From Methylobacterium sp. (GTDB lineage: Bacteria > Pseudomonadota > Alphaproteobacteria > Rhizobiales > Beijerinckiaceae), in NCBI GenBank assembly GCA_020253445.1, contig JADCBP010000011.1, positions 36,001 to 100,000 of the forward strand: 64,000 bases of DNA, written 5' to 3'. Numbering within the stretch: the stretch's first letter is position 1; each line of letters begins with the position of its first letter. The notes beneath the pieces were generated by a model. The model saw nothing but the letters and a program-made list of their open reading frames with translations. It searched no databases and was not told the origin of the DNA. A program made the position numbers and the translations under genes. This document shows positions 41,886 to 50,769 of the stretch, piece after piece.

Positions 41886-42767
41886 TTACCTCGTAGGCAC
41901 CGGCTTCTCGCCGCGATAATCATAAAACCCGCGCTTGGTCTTGCGGCCCAGCCAGCCGGCCTCGACATATTTCACCAGAAGCGGGCAGGGGCGGTATTTC
42001 GAATCCGCGAGGCCATCGTGCAAAACCTGCATGATGGAGAGGCAGGTATCGAGCCCGATGAAATCCGCGAGCTGCAGCGGGCCCATGGGGTGGTTCGCGC
42101 CCAGCCGCATCGCGGTGTCGATGGCCTCCACGCTGCCCACGCCCTCATAGAGCGTGTAGATCGCCTCGTTGATCATCGGCAGCAGGATGCGGTTGACGAT
42201 GAAGGCCGGGAAATCCTCCGATACCGTGACCGTCTTCCCAAGGCTCGAGACGAATTCCAGCGCGCGGGTATAGGTCTTGTCGTCGGTGGCGATCCCGCGG
42301 ATCAGCTCCACGAGCTGCATCACCGGCACCGGGTTCATGAAATGGATGCCGATGAACTGCTCCGGCCGATCGGTCGAGGCCGCGAGCCGCGTGATGGAAA
42401 TCGACGAGGTGTTCGAGGCGACAATCGCATCGGATTTGAGGTGCCGCGTCACGCTCGCGAAGATCTTGCGCTTCACCTCCTCGTTTTCCGTCGCGGCCTC
42501 GATCACGAGGTCGCAATCGCCGAGGTCGGCGGCGTCGTTCGCGGCGAGGATGCGCCTCAGCGCGCCCTGGCGGGCTTCTTCCGAAATCGTCGCCTTCGCC
42601 ACCTGCCGGGCCATGTTGCCGTTGATGGTGGCGAGGCCGGATTGAATCCGCTCTTCGGAAACGTCATGCAGCATCACGCCATAGCCCGAGAGCGCCGCGA
42701 CATGCGCGATGCCGCTGCCCATCTGCCCCGCGCCGATGATGCCGATCTTGCTGATGCCGCCTGCCAT
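41886..42767 (-). CDS. 3-hydroxybutyryl-CoA dehydrogenase
   Basis: A 293-residue NAD-dependent dehydrogenase for butyrate/PHB and fatty acid metabolism. The NAD site IGIIGAGQMGSGIAHV is at the N-terminus; the active-site IGIHFMNPVPVMQLVE (His) and FIVNRILLPMINEAI follow, and the C-terminal domain carries HPMGPLQLADFIGLD. It lies downstream of etfB-etfA with a 191-bp gap, a common order in alphaproteobacteria (etfBA-hbd). Confidence 0.95.
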   Translation of the reverse strand: MAGGISKIGIIGAGQMGSGIAHVAALSGYGVMLHDVSEERIQSGLATINGNMARQVAKATISEEARQGALRRILAANDAADLGDCDLVIEAATENEEVKRKIFASVTRHLKSDAIVASNTSSISITRLAASTDRPEQFIGIHFMNPVPVMQLVELIRGIATDDKTYTRALEFVSSLGKTVTVSEDFPAFIVNRILLPMINEAIYTLYEGVGSVEAIDTAMRLGANHPMGPLQLADFIGLDTCLSIMQVLHDGLADSKYRPCPLLVKYVEAGWLGRKTKRGFYDYRGEKPVPTR

Positions 42768-42958
42768 GATGGCCTCGTGTTCCGCTTCTTGAAAAATGCC
42801 AGTCGGACCGGGAGTGTAAAGCTCCCGCGCGCATCCTCAAGGGGGCGAGGCCGAGATCGGCGACTGAGTTTCCTTTTTCTCCAGAAAAAAACGCGCGCGA
42901 AGCAGGGGCCTCGCATGCGTTTCCTGTTCCGCGCCGATGAAGCGGGAGAGGATTTTCC

Positions 42959-43891
42959 TCACCCCAGCTCTTTGGTCAGTTCCGGGACGGCGGTGAAGAG
43001 ATCGGCGACGAGGCCGTAATCCGCGACCTGGAAGATCGGTGCCTCGGCATCCTTGTTGATCGCCACGATCACCTTGCTGTCCTTCATGCCCGCGAGATGC
43101 TGGATCGCGCCCGAGATGCCACAGGCGATGTAGAGCGCCGGCGCCACCACCTTGCCCGTCTGGCCGACCTGCCAGTCATTCGGGGCATAGCCCGCATCCA
43201 CCGCCGCGCGGGAGGCACCCACGGCCGCGCCGAGTTTATCCGCCAGCGGCTCGATATAGGTCTTGAAGTTCTCGGCTGATGCCAGCGCGCGGCCGCCCGA
43301 GACCACGATCTTCGCGGAAGCGAGTTCGGGGCGATCCGACTTCGAGACCTCCTCCGAGACGAATTTCGAGCCCAGTGCCGCGCCCGCGCCCGAGACCACC
43401 TCGACCGCGGCCGAGCCACCCGCGCCTGCCGCCTGGAAGCTCGCCGTCATGATCGAGATGACCTTCTTCGCGTCCTTCGATTTCACGGTCTGGATCGCGT
43501 TGCCCGCATAAATCGGCCGCTCGAAGGTGTCGGCGCCGAGCACCTTCGTCACACCCGAGATCACCTGCGCATCAAGCAAGGCCGCCACGCGCGGCGCGAT
43601 GTTCTTGCCGTTCGCGGTGGCGGGGAAGACGATCGCGTCATAGCCGCCCGCGAGGTTCACGATCAGCGCCGAAACGGGCTCCGCGAGCTGGTGGGCGTAA
43701 TCCGCCCCATCGGCATGGAGAACCTTCGCGACGCCGGCAATTCCCGCCGCGGCGGAAGCGGCGGTGCCTGCATTCTGGCCGGCCACGAGCACATGCACAG
43801 GGCCGCCGAGCGCGCTCGCCGCGCTCACGGCCTTGTGGGTCGCCTCGTTGAGGGCCGCGTTCGAATGTTCTGCGATTACAAGTGCGGCCAT
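42959..43891 (-). CDS. etfA: electron transfer flavoprotein subunit alpha
   Basis: A 310-residue FAD-binding subunit. The C-terminal FAD domain is typical: [42 protein letters not shown] and [16 protein letters not shown]. It transfers electrons from acyl-CoA and other dehydrogenases to ETF:quinone oxidoreductase. It starts 1 bp after etfB on the same strand. Confidence 0.96.
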   Translation of the reverse strand: MAALVIAEHSNAALNEATHKAVSAASALGGPVHVLVAGQNAGTAASAAAGIAGVAKVLHADGADYAHQLAEPVSALIVNLAGGYDAIVFPATANGKNIAPRVAALLDAQVISGVTKVLGADTFERPIYAGNAIQTVKSKDAKKVISIMTASFQAAGAGGSAAVEVVSGAGAALGSKFVSEEVSKSDRPELASAKIVVSGGRALASAENFKTYIEPLADKLGAAVGASRAAVDAGYAPNDWQVGQTGKVVAPALYIACGISGAIQHLAGMKDSKVIVAINKDAEAPIFQVADYGLVADLFTAVPELTKELG

Positions 43892-43892
43892 G

Positions 43893-44642
43893 TCAGATCA
43901 CTCCCGCTTCATTCTTCAGCTTCTGCACGAGTTCCTGCACCGAACCTACCTTCACGCCCGCCTTGCGGGTCGCGGGCTCGGCGGTCTTCAGAACCTCGAG
44001 GCGCGGCGCGATATCGACGCCCAGCGCCTCCGGGGAGGTCTCGTCGAGCGGCTTCTTCTTCGCCTTCATGATGTTCGGCAGAGAGGCATAGCGCGGCTCG
44101 TTGAGGCGAAGGTCGGTCGTCACGATCGCCGGCATGGAAAGCGCCACCATCTGCAACCCGCCATCGACCTCGCGCGTGACATTCACGCCCTCGCCGGTGA
44201 GTTCCACCCTGGACGCGAAGGTGCCCTGCGGCCAGCCAAGCAACGCGCCGAGCATCTGCCCCGTGGCGTTCATGTCGTCGTCGATCGCCTGCTTGCCCAT
44301 GATGACGAGTCCCGGCGCCTCATTCGCGATCACCGCCTTCAGCAGCTTCGCCACGGCGAGGGGCTCGATGGTGGCATCGGTCTTCACGAGGATGCCGCGA
44401 TCAGCCCCCATCGCGAGGCCCGTGCGGATCGTCTCCGCAGCGCCCGCAGGGCCGATCGAGACCAGCACGACTTCTGTCGCCTTGCCCGCTTCCCTGATGC
44501 GAAGGGCCTCCTCGACGGCAATCTCGTCAAAGGGGTTCATGCTCATCTTGACATTCGCGAGATCAACGCCGGAACCATCCGGTTTCACGCGGATCTTTAC
44601 ATTGTAATCAACCACCCGCTTTACGGGCACCAGAATCTTCAT
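43893..44642 (-). CDS. etfB: electron transfer flavoprotein subunit beta
   Basis: A 249-residue AMP-binding subunit: [19 protein letters not shown] at the N-terminus, [16 protein letters not shown], and the AMP-loop region [22 protein letters not shown] 44642 gives the normal family start; the longer frame's extra 15 residues are not conserved. It heads the etfB-etfA-hbd run. A palindromic candidate operator lies 73-92 bp upstream. Confidence 0.95.
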   Translation of the reverse strand: MKILVPVKRVVDYNVKIRVKPDGSGVDLANVKMSMNPFDEIAVEEALRIREAGKATEVVLVSIGPAGAAETIRTGLAMGADRGILVKTDATIEPLAVAKLLKAVIANEAPGLVIMGKQAIDDDMNATGQMLGALLGWPQGTFASRVELTGEGVNVTREVDGGLQMVALSMPAIVTTDLRLNEPRYASLPNIMKAKKKPLDETSPEALGVDIAPRLEVLKTAEPATRKAGVKVGSVQELVQKLKNEAGVI

Positions 44643-44714
44643 GGCGAGGCCCTGCTTCCTCGCGGCCGGAAGGCCGCCCTGTTCCATCCCGAAGGACTGT
44701 TGTCAGCCTTCAGT

Positions 44715-44734
44715 TAGTTTACATATCAACTAAT
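44715..44734 (-). promoter_or_regulatory. candidate operator upstream of etfB
   Basis: TTAGTT (44715-44720) and AACTAA (44729-44734) form a perfect inverted repeat around 8 AT-rich bases in an otherwise GC-rich leader. The size and symmetry resemble TetR-type operators, and TetR regulators commonly control fatty-acid genes. The binding protein is not in the window. Confidence 0.4.
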
Positions 44735-44830
44735 TTTGCCCGCGATGCAAGATTGACCCTTTCAGCGCCCTTCCAGCCAGCGGCCGCGGTGGTATACCAA
44801 GCGCGACATCGTCTGTCACCCCGAACCAGG

Positions 44831-44869
44831 ACGCATTTTGCCGGGTCTTTGGTCGGCCGGAAAACGCGT
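44831..44869. repeat. degenerate hairpin related to the palindromic repeats
   Basis: ACGCATTTTGCCGG (44831-44844) faces CCGGAAAACGCGT (44857-44869), with TTTGGTCGG in the loop. It resembles the short form of the dispersed repeat but the core is lost. It ends exactly at the stop of the cobalamin adenosyltransferase and may act as its 3' hairpin. Confidence 0.4.
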
Positions 44870-45460
44870 TCAGGTTTTCTCGCCGCGCGTCAGGCCGGGC
44901 ACCCACAGCACATCCCCGGCGCCATCCGCGTTTGTCACGCGGCCCAGCACGAAGAGCAGGTCCGAGAGGCGATTGATGTAGCGAAGCGCGGGCCCGCTCA
45001 CCCTTTCGCCCTCCTTGCCGGCGAGTTGCACCATCATCCGCTCGGCGCGGCGCACGGTGGTCCGCGCCAGATGGAGATAGGCCGATGCGGGCGAACCACC
45101 CGGCAGGATGAAGCTCTTCAGCGGCTTCAGCCGGGCATTCATCGCATCGATTTCCGCCTCCAGACGCTCGACCTGGCTCTCGATGATCCGCAACGGCTCA
45201 TAGCCGAGATCCTGTCCGGTATCGGGCGTACAGAGATCCGCGCCGAGATCGAAGAGATCGTTCTGGATGCGCCCGAGGATCGCATCGACCTCCGGCTCGG
45301 TGGCGGTGTGCAACCGCGCGAGGCCGAGCGTGGCATTCGCCTCGTCCACCGCGCCGTAGCTTTCGACGCGCAGATCGTGTTTCGGGACGCGGGAACCATC
45401 GCCAAGGCCCGTGGTGCCGTCGTCGCCGGTTTTCGTGTAGATGCGATTGAGTCTGACCAT
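44870..45460 (-). CDS. PduO-type cob(I)alamin adenosyltransferase
   Basis: A 196-residue enzyme that makes adenosylcobalamin from ATP and cob(I)alamin. The ATP site TKTGDDGTTGLGDGSR is at residues 9-24, ESYGAVDEANATLG near 33-46, and SFILPGG...RTTVRRAERM (conserved Arg-Glu pair) near 115-140. It is needed by B12 enzymes such as methylmalonyl-CoA mutase, consistent with nearby acyl-CoA metabolism genes. The gene is last in the minus-strand run beginning at argH. Confidence 0.95.
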   Translation of the reverse strand: MVRLNRIYTKTGDDGTTGLGDGSRVPKHDLRVESYGAVDEANATLGLARLHTATEPEVDAILGRIQNDLFDLGADLCTPDTGQDLGYEPLRIIESQVERLEAEIDAMNARLKPLKSFILPGGSPASAYLHLARTTVRRAERMMVQLAGKEGERVSGPALRYINRLSDLLFVLGRVTNADGAGDVLWVPGLTRGEKT

Positions 45461-45524
45461 GTCCTTGCTTGTGGGGCTTTGCGCGCGGAATTCAAGCGAA
45501 AATCGTCAGTGGCGAAAGGCCGCC

Positions 45525-46070
45525 TCAGAACTGGTATCCCACGCGCATTCCCACATGCGTGAGCCCGCGATTGCGCGCGCAGAGGCCCCCGTTCGAGACA
45601 TGCTCCACCGAGCCGAGCACGCTCCAGCCGCCGTCGAGCCGGTAGCCGAGGCCGATCGTTTCGCGGAAGAGCAGCCGGCAGCCGAGCGCCGCATGGCCGG
45701 GCCTGCTCGTGGAGCCGGTGTCACCATCATGCGCCGCCAATCCGAGCCCCGCCTCCGCGAAGAGACCGCCGACAAGATCGACCTGCCAGATGAGGCTGGC
45801 ATGCGCGAAGGAGGTGCGCCCCGCCATGTTCAGGATCGCGCCGACCTGCAGGCGAGGCACGAGACTCTGGAGATCTCCGGCCTTCTCTCGGCCGGGCAGG
45901 GCGAAGAGCACCTCTGCCGCGAGGCTCGCCGAACCCTGTTCCTTGCCGGCGGCATCATGCGCGACGAGGCCGAGGCGCAATTCCGGCGCGCGCCATTCCT
46001 CCGCCGCGGTGGAGCAGGCGAAGAGCAGCGCGACAAGCAGACCGGGGAGGGCACGCAACATCGGCATCAT
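45525..46070 (-). CDS. PagL-like (lipid A 3-O-deacylase family) outer-membrane protein
   Basis: A 181-residue small barrel with a signal peptide (MLRALPGLLVALLFACSTA). The C-terminal motif has His157 and Ser159 (VEHVSNGG), matching the His and Ser of the PagL triad, and the terminal GYQF is a barrel signature. The third residue, expected to be Glu 12 positions after the Ser, appears to be Thr171 (NRGLT). The enzyme may therefore be weakened, use another acid, or be structural only. A homologous role in lipid A remodelling is inferred from family. Confidence 0.7.
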   Translation of the reverse strand: MMPMLRALPGLLVALLFACSTAAEEWRAPELRLGLVAHDAAGKEQGSASLAAEVLFALPGREKAGDLQSLVPRLQVGAILNMAGRTSFAHASLIWQVDLVGGLFAEAGLGLAAHDGDTGSTSRPGHAALGCRLLFRETIGLGYRLDGGWSVLGSVEHVSNGGLCARNRGLTHVGMRVGYQF

Positions 46071-46108
46071 GATCCGCCCTCATGGTTAAAGGATCGGAAA
46101 AATGCCGC

Positions 46109-46288
46109 TCAGCCCTGCCTGAAGTAGAGAACGGTCATGATGGCGATGATCGCCACGAATTGCAGGATGATGCGCCAGCGCATCAATTGCTGCGAGCGGT
46201 TCGGTGAACCGCCCTTGAGCATGTTGTAGAGCCCGAGCAGCAGAACCACGGCCACCGCCGCGATTGAGATATTCATCACGATGGTCAT
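46109..46288 (-). CDS. HIG1-domain-like twin-transmembrane peptide
   Basis: A 59-residue protein with two hydrophobic spans (about 7-21 and 40-55) joined by a charged loop LKGGSPNRSQQLMRWRI. The QxxMRWRxxxQ segment is typical of small alphaproteobacterial HIG1-like proteins, which associate with respiratory complexes such as cytochrome c oxidase. A GGAGGG ribosome site precedes the start. Confidence 0.8.
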   Translation of the reverse strand: MTIVMNISIAAVAVVLLLGLYNMLKGGSPNRSQQLMRWRIILQFVAIIAIMTVLYFRQG

Positions 46289-46389
46289 GTCGGACCCTCC
46301 AGCGCTTCCAGCCTTCTAGAGATAACGCCCGTCGCAGAAAAGGGGGGGGGGCTCCGAACGCATTGCGCCCTCAGGGTGCGGACGCTCCG

Positions 46390-49044
46390 TCAGCGCTGGC
46401 GAAGCAGGCGCTCGAGATATTCAAGCTCCTCGCGCGGGCGTTCGAATTCGCCGAGCCGCTTGCGGAGTTCGCGCAGAACCTGATCGGCGCGCTCGCTGAT
46501 CGAGTTGTTGCGGCCGAGCCGGTTGCCGTTGCGATCGACGCCCTGGTCGAACGCGCTGTTATCTTCCGCGTCGCGGCGCTGGTTCGCCTGCGGGCGGCCC
46601 AGCGGATCGGTGCGGTTCTCGGCCCGGCCACGCATGCCGGGGCCGGGTTCTCCGGGGCCTTCGCCCTCGCCCTCGCCGGGGTTCTCGCCCATCTGCTGCT
46701 GGAGCTGCTGGGCCATGCCTTCCGCCGCGCGGCCGAGACCGTCGAGCGCGCGCTGCTGGCCTTCGGTGGCCTGGCCGGGCTGGCCCTGGCCGAGCTGGCC
46801 CTCGGCATCGCCCATGCCCTGGTCGGCCTCGCCGAAGCCTTCGCCTTCCTGAAGCCCGCGCTCGCGCAAGCGCTCGCGCAATTGCTGCAGACGATCGCGC
46901 AGCGCCTGCTGCATGTCGCGAAGCTGTTGCTCGGTCATTTCGCCCTGTTCGCCACCTTGCTGGCCCTGTTGCCCCTGCTGGCGCTGGCCTTGCTGTCCAC
47001 GCTGCTGCTGGCGCTGCTGCTGGCCCTGCCGGAAGGTGCGATCCCGAAGGTCGCGCTGCTCGCGCTGGAGCCGATCGAGTTCCTCGATCTGCCGACCCAG
47101 TTCCTGCATGCGCGGATCGGCCTGCTGGCGCCGCGCGGAGCGCAGATTCTCCATCAGCTGGCGCAGTTCCTCCAGCATGCGGCGCGCCTCGGCCATGTTG
47201 CCGGAGCGGGCCATCTCCTCGATTCGCCGCAGCATCTCCTGCAGGTCGCGCTGGGTGAGAAAGCGTTCCGGGTTCACCGGCGAGCGATCCTGCGCGTTCT
47301 GGTCACGGTCACGCAGGGCGCGCTCGGCGAATTCGCGCAGGAATTCCTCCATGGCGCGGCGCAATTCCTGCGTGAGGCGGCGGATTTCGTTCTGCGGCGC
47401 CTCGCGTTCGAGCGCCTCGCGAAGACGCTGCTCGGCTTCGCGCAGGCGGCGCTCGGCTTCTGTCATGTCGCCATTCTCGAGGTAGAGCGCGACCTCCCAG
47501 AGGCGGTCGACCATCTCCTTCAGCGCGTCATCCCCCCGCGCCGAGCGCACGCCATGCCTGAGGCTGTCGAGCATCAGGTATTCGCCGATATTCGGTGTGA
47601 AACGCTCCGGCTCGAAAAGCAGTGCATCGAGCGCGAATACCACATCCTGCTTGAAATCCGGCGCGAAGACGAGGTTGCGGCGCTGCTCCACCAAAGCGCG
47701 GGCGAGGGGATGCGAGAAGGGCTTCTGCGGAAGCCTCACCACCTTCGCTTCGCTCTCGGCCTTCTGGCCGATATCGTCCTCGACGCGGATGCGGATATTC
47801 ACTTCCTCGCCCGCCCAGGGGTGATCCTCGGTGGGGACAGCGATCTCGCCCTGTCCGAGGCGCAAGGGAAGGTCTGCGCGCGGCGGGGGATAGAGCGTGC
47901 GCGGCGCATGGCCCGGGCGCGGATTGGCCGCCCGCTCCATCACGACTTCGCCCTTGGCGATGCCGTAATCGTCGTCGAGCGTGAAGGCGAGGCGGATGCC
48001 GCCGGGGCTCTGCCGCTCGGGCGATGCGCTTTCCGCCCGCGCTTCGCTGAGATCGGCCGCCGGCGGGCGATCGGGGATCACCGCGATCGGAATCTGCGCG
48101 ATCTCGCGCCCTCCGCGGATGATTTTCAACAGGTCATTGCCCACCAAGGCGCGGCGAATGGTTTCCACGCCCGGCCGCGCATTCATCGGCGGAACGGGCT
48201 GGTCCGTGGGCAATCTCTGCTCTGTCACCGGTTCAAGGCCGGCGCCATGCTGCAGCGTGACATGCGCGGCCTCATCCGGCTTCGAGCCGGCGCCGCGCGT
48301 CGTGCGCACAAGGAGGATCGAGCCGAGCGGCGCGCGAACGGCCTCGCCGGGCTCGAGCGTGACCGTGCCGGTCAGGAAGATCGGCGGGCGGCCGGTATAG
48401 GCCGGCGGATCGATCCACGCATCGAGCCGGGGCGGCACCGGCGGGGTCAGCGGTGTCGAGAAATCGAAGGCGGCGGCAAGGCGCGCCTGCCGCTCGTCCC
48501 CGGCCATGAAGGCGGCCGCGACCAGAGCGAGCGGTGCAACGAGGCGCAAGGCGAGCGGGTCGCGCCAGCGCAGGCGCGCATCGCCGGGCGTGGCCTCAAG
48601 ACGGTCGAGCAGCGTCCGGGCACGCGCCTGATGCGCCTCCCACACGGCCAGCGACACCGGGTCCGTGCCGGGCGGCGGCGCATCCGCCAAAGTCGCCAGC
48701 GGGCGATGCATCTCGGGCCGCGAAAGATCGAGGCGCTTTTCGACCTCGGCAATGCCGGGCAGCCGGAAACGCAGCAGCGGAACAGCGAGAATCGCAACGC
48801 CAATCGCGAAAGCGCCGGCGAGAACCGCGCGGCCCAGCGGCTCCAGCTGGGAGGGCCAGCCGGTCCAGGCGAGAGCGACGAAGAGCAGGATCAGCGAGAG
48901 CGGGCCGACGAGCAATGGCGCGATACGTTCCACCACAAGCGCGAGAGCCGTGCGGTGGAACCGCAGGCCAAGGGCCCGGCGCGAACCTTCCATGCCGCTG
49001 GCACGGGTCCGGTCGTCGCGCGATCGCTCATTCGGGTTTGGCAT
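46390..49044 (-). CDS. TIGR02302/DUF4175 family inner-membrane protein
   Basis: An 884-residue protein of unknown function found in alphaproteobacteria. Two to three hydrophobic spans lie near residues 40-95 and another near 165-180; a long soluble, mostly helical part follows. Residues of about 670-715 form a Gln/Gly/Arg-rich low-complexity tract (GQQGQQGGEQGE-like runs), followed by acidic and Gly-Pro-rich segments and a charged C-terminus (ELRKRLGEFERPREELEYLERLL). ATG 49044 has a GGAG at 5-nt spacing. It lies downstream of lysA in the usual order. Confidence 0.9.
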   Translation of the reverse strand: MPNPNERSRDDRTRASGMEGSRRALGLRFHRTALALVVERIAPLLVGPLSLILLFVALAWTGWPSQLEPLGRAVLAGAFAIGVAILAVPLLRFRLPGIAEVEKRLDLSRPEMHRPLATLADAPPPGTDPVSLAVWEAHQARARTLLDRLEATPGDARLRWRDPLALRLVAPLALVAAAFMAGDERQARLAAAFDFSTPLTPPVPPRLDAWIDPPAYTGRPPIFLTGTVTLEPGEAVRAPLGSILLVRTTRGAGSKPDEAAHVTLQHGAGLEPVTEQRLPTDQPVPPMNARPGVETIRRALVGNDLLKIIRGGREIAQIPIAVIPDRPPAADLSEARAESASPERQSPGGIRLAFTLDDDYGIAKGEVVMERAANPRPGHAPRTLYPPPRADLPLRLGQGEIAVPTEDHPWAGEEVNIRIRVEDDIGQKAESEAKVVRLPQKPFSHPLARALVEQRRNLVFAPDFKQDVVFALDALLFEPERFTPNIGEYLMLDSLRHGVRSARGDDALKEMVDRLWEVALYLENGDMTEAERRLREAEQRLREALEREAPQNEIRRLTQELRRAMEEFLREFAERALRDRDQNAQDRSPVNPERFLTQRDLQEMLRRIEEMARSGNMAEARRMLEELRQLMENLRSARRQQADPRMQELGRQIEELDRLQREQRDLRDRTFRQGQQQRQQQRGQQGQRQQGQQGQQGGEQGEMTEQQLRDMQQALRDRLQQLRERLRERGLQEGEGFGEADQGMGDAEGQLGQGQPGQATEGQQRALDGLGRAAEGMAQQLQQQMGENPGEGEGEGPGEPGPGMRGRAENRTDPLGRPQANQRRDAEDNSAFDQGVDRNGNRLGRNNSISERADQVLRELRKRLGEFERPREELEYLERLLRQR

Positions 49045-49152
49045 TGCCACTCCGTCACTCGCCCCCGGATCAGAAGCTAGCACGTTCGCGCGCTTTGGCC
49101 AGTGTTCAGGGCGTGGATCGGGATCGCTTTCCCGTGATCAACCGGCGCGCCA

Positions 49153-50424
49153 TCAGGCGAGCCAGCCGGGCGCGCGATCCGTGCCGAGCAGTTCCTCGAA
49201 GGTCTGGCGCGGGCGAGTCACGGCAAAATCCTGATCCTTCACGAGCACTTCCGGCACCAGAAGGCGCTGGTTGTAGGTGGAGGACATCGAAGCCCCGTAG
49301 GCCCCGGCTGTCATGATCGCGATGAGATCGCCCGGCTTCAGTTCCGGTAGCTCGCGTTCCACCGCGAAGGTGTCGGATGATTCGCAGATCGGGCCGACCA
49401 CGTCATAGGCGCGGATCGGCGCATCCGGCTTCCGGGTCACCGGCCAGATCTCGTGATGCGCCTCATACATCGCGGGGCGCACGAGATCGTTCATCGCGGC
49501 ATCCACCACGAGGAAGGTGCGGTCGGCGCGCTCGTTGAGGTAGAGCACCCTGGTGAGAAGCAGGCCCGCATTGCCGGCGATGAGGCGGCCCGGCTCGAAG
49601 CCGAGTTCCACATCGAGGCCGGCGGTCACCTCGCGCACCATCCTGCCATAGGCCTGAAGGCTGTCCGTGCCATAGGAGAAGGGGTAGCCGATCTCGTAAG
49701 GAACGCCGACGCCGCCGCCGAGATCCAGCCGGCTTGCCGGCAGGCCCTGCGCGGCGAGCTTCTCGATCATGCCGCGCATGCGGCGGAAGGCGGTTTCCAG
49801 CGCGCTGAAATCGAAGATCTGGCTGCCGATATGCACCGCGAGGCCCTTGATGGCCACGCCTGGCATGTTCGCCGCGCGAATGTAGAGCCGCTCGGCCTCG
49901 CTCCAGGAGACGCCGAACTTGTTCGCCGCACCCCCGGTGGTGATCTTCGCATGCCCGCCCGCCCCGATCTCCGGGTTGACGCGCAGCACGATCGCCTGCC
50001 GCCTGCCGCGCTGCTCCGCGATGTTCGAGAGCACTTCGAGTTCGCCCTCGCTCTCGACATTCACCTGGTAGATCCCGGCTTCCACCGCGAAAGCGAGCTC
50101 CTCGGCGCTCTTGCCCACGCCCGAAAACACGATGCGGCCTGCCGGAATGCCCGCGGCCAGCGCCTTGCGGATCTCGCCTTCGGACACGGTATCCGCGCCC
50201 GCGCCCAGCTTCGCGAGCGTCATCAGCACGCCGAGATTGCCATTCGCCTTCACGGCATAGAAGACATGGCTCTTCTCGCCCACGGCCTCCTTGAAGACGC
50301 GATAATGCCGCTCCAGCGTGGCGCTGGAATAAACATAGACGGGCGTGCCGACCGCGCGGGCGATCGCGCCAAGTTCCACGCCCTCGGCATGCAGCAAGCC
50401 GTTCCGATAATCGAAGTGATGCAT
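49153..50424 (-). CDS. lysA: diaminopimelate decarboxylase
   Basis: A 423-residue PLP enzyme performing the last step of lysine synthesis. The PLP Lys is in VFYAVKANGN near residue 58; HIGSQIFD and EPGRLIAGNAG bind PLP phosphate; the C-terminal CESSDTFA supplies the active-site Cys and the following AGAYGASMSSTYN is typical. It sits downstream of lptM and argH, the standard alphaproteobacterial order. Confidence 0.97.
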   Translation of the reverse strand: MHHFDYRNGLLHAEGVELGAIARAVGTPVYVYSSATLERHYRVFKEAVGEKSHVFYAVKANGNLGVLMTLAKLGAGADTVSEGEIRKALAAGIPAGRIVFSGVGKSAEELAFAVEAGIYQVNVESEGELEVLSNIAEQRGRRQAIVLRVNPEIGAGGHAKITTGGAANKFGVSWSEAERLYIRAANMPGVAIKGLAVHIGSQIFDFSALETAFRRMRGMIEKLAAQGLPASRLDLGGGVGVPYEIGYPFSYGTDSLQAYGRMVREVTAGLDVELGFEPGRLIAGNAGLLLTRVLYLNERADRTFLVVDAAMNDLVRPAMYEAHHEIWPVTRKPDAPIRAYDVVGPICESSDTFAVERELPELKPGDLIAIMTAGAYGASMSSTYNQRLLVPEVLVKDQDFAVTRPRQTFEELLGTDRAPGWLA

Positions 50425-50472
50425 GGGGGCTCCGGGGGGCTCCGGCGCGGGAAGACGCGCGCAATCCGAAGT

Positions 50473-50679
50473 TCAATCGAGCAGGCGGTCGATGACGAGG
50501 TCGCGTTTCGGTGGCAGGATGGGCGTGCGCTTGTTGCGCAAGCCATCGCGGGGTGTGGCATCGGGGTCGGTGCCTTCGGCTGCGGTCGGGGCCGGGCCCG
50601 GCGGTGGTTCCAGCGGGCCGCGCCTGCCACAGGCCGTGAGCAGCATGCCCGCCGCCAGAGCCACCACGAGGATTTTCAT
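50473..50679 (-). CDS. lptM: LptM-like small lipoprotein
   Basis: A 68-residue lipoprotein: signal MKILVVALAAGMLLTAC with lipobox LTAC, then GRRGPLEPPP, typical of LptM/YifL, which helps LptD oxidative maturation in the outer membrane. Start at ATG 50679 gives the shortest proper signal; in-frame starts upstream exist. Its position between argH and lysA is the conserved location of the gene. Confidence 0.85.
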   Translation of the reverse strand: MKILVVALAAGMLLTACGRRGPLEPPPGPAPTAAEGTDPDATPRDGLRNKRTPILPPKRDLVIDRLLD

Positions 50680-50769
50680 TCGCGACGAAACGATCATTGT
50701 CGAAAGCCCAAGCTGAACCCTGCGCCTGCCTAACATGCGCGGCGGGGCGTGTCATGCCCGCCTCATGCC

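Noticed and set aside
42874..42889. TTTTTCT/AGAAAAA inverted repeat downstream of etfA as a terminator
   Set aside because: The loop is only 2 nt and the stem purely A/T next to a CG run; too weak to support a call.
46264..49080. 938-codon open frame on the plus strand
   Set aside because: Fully antisense to the TIGR02302 gene, with low-complexity Ala/Leu/Arg-rich translation; a product of high GC in the third codon position.
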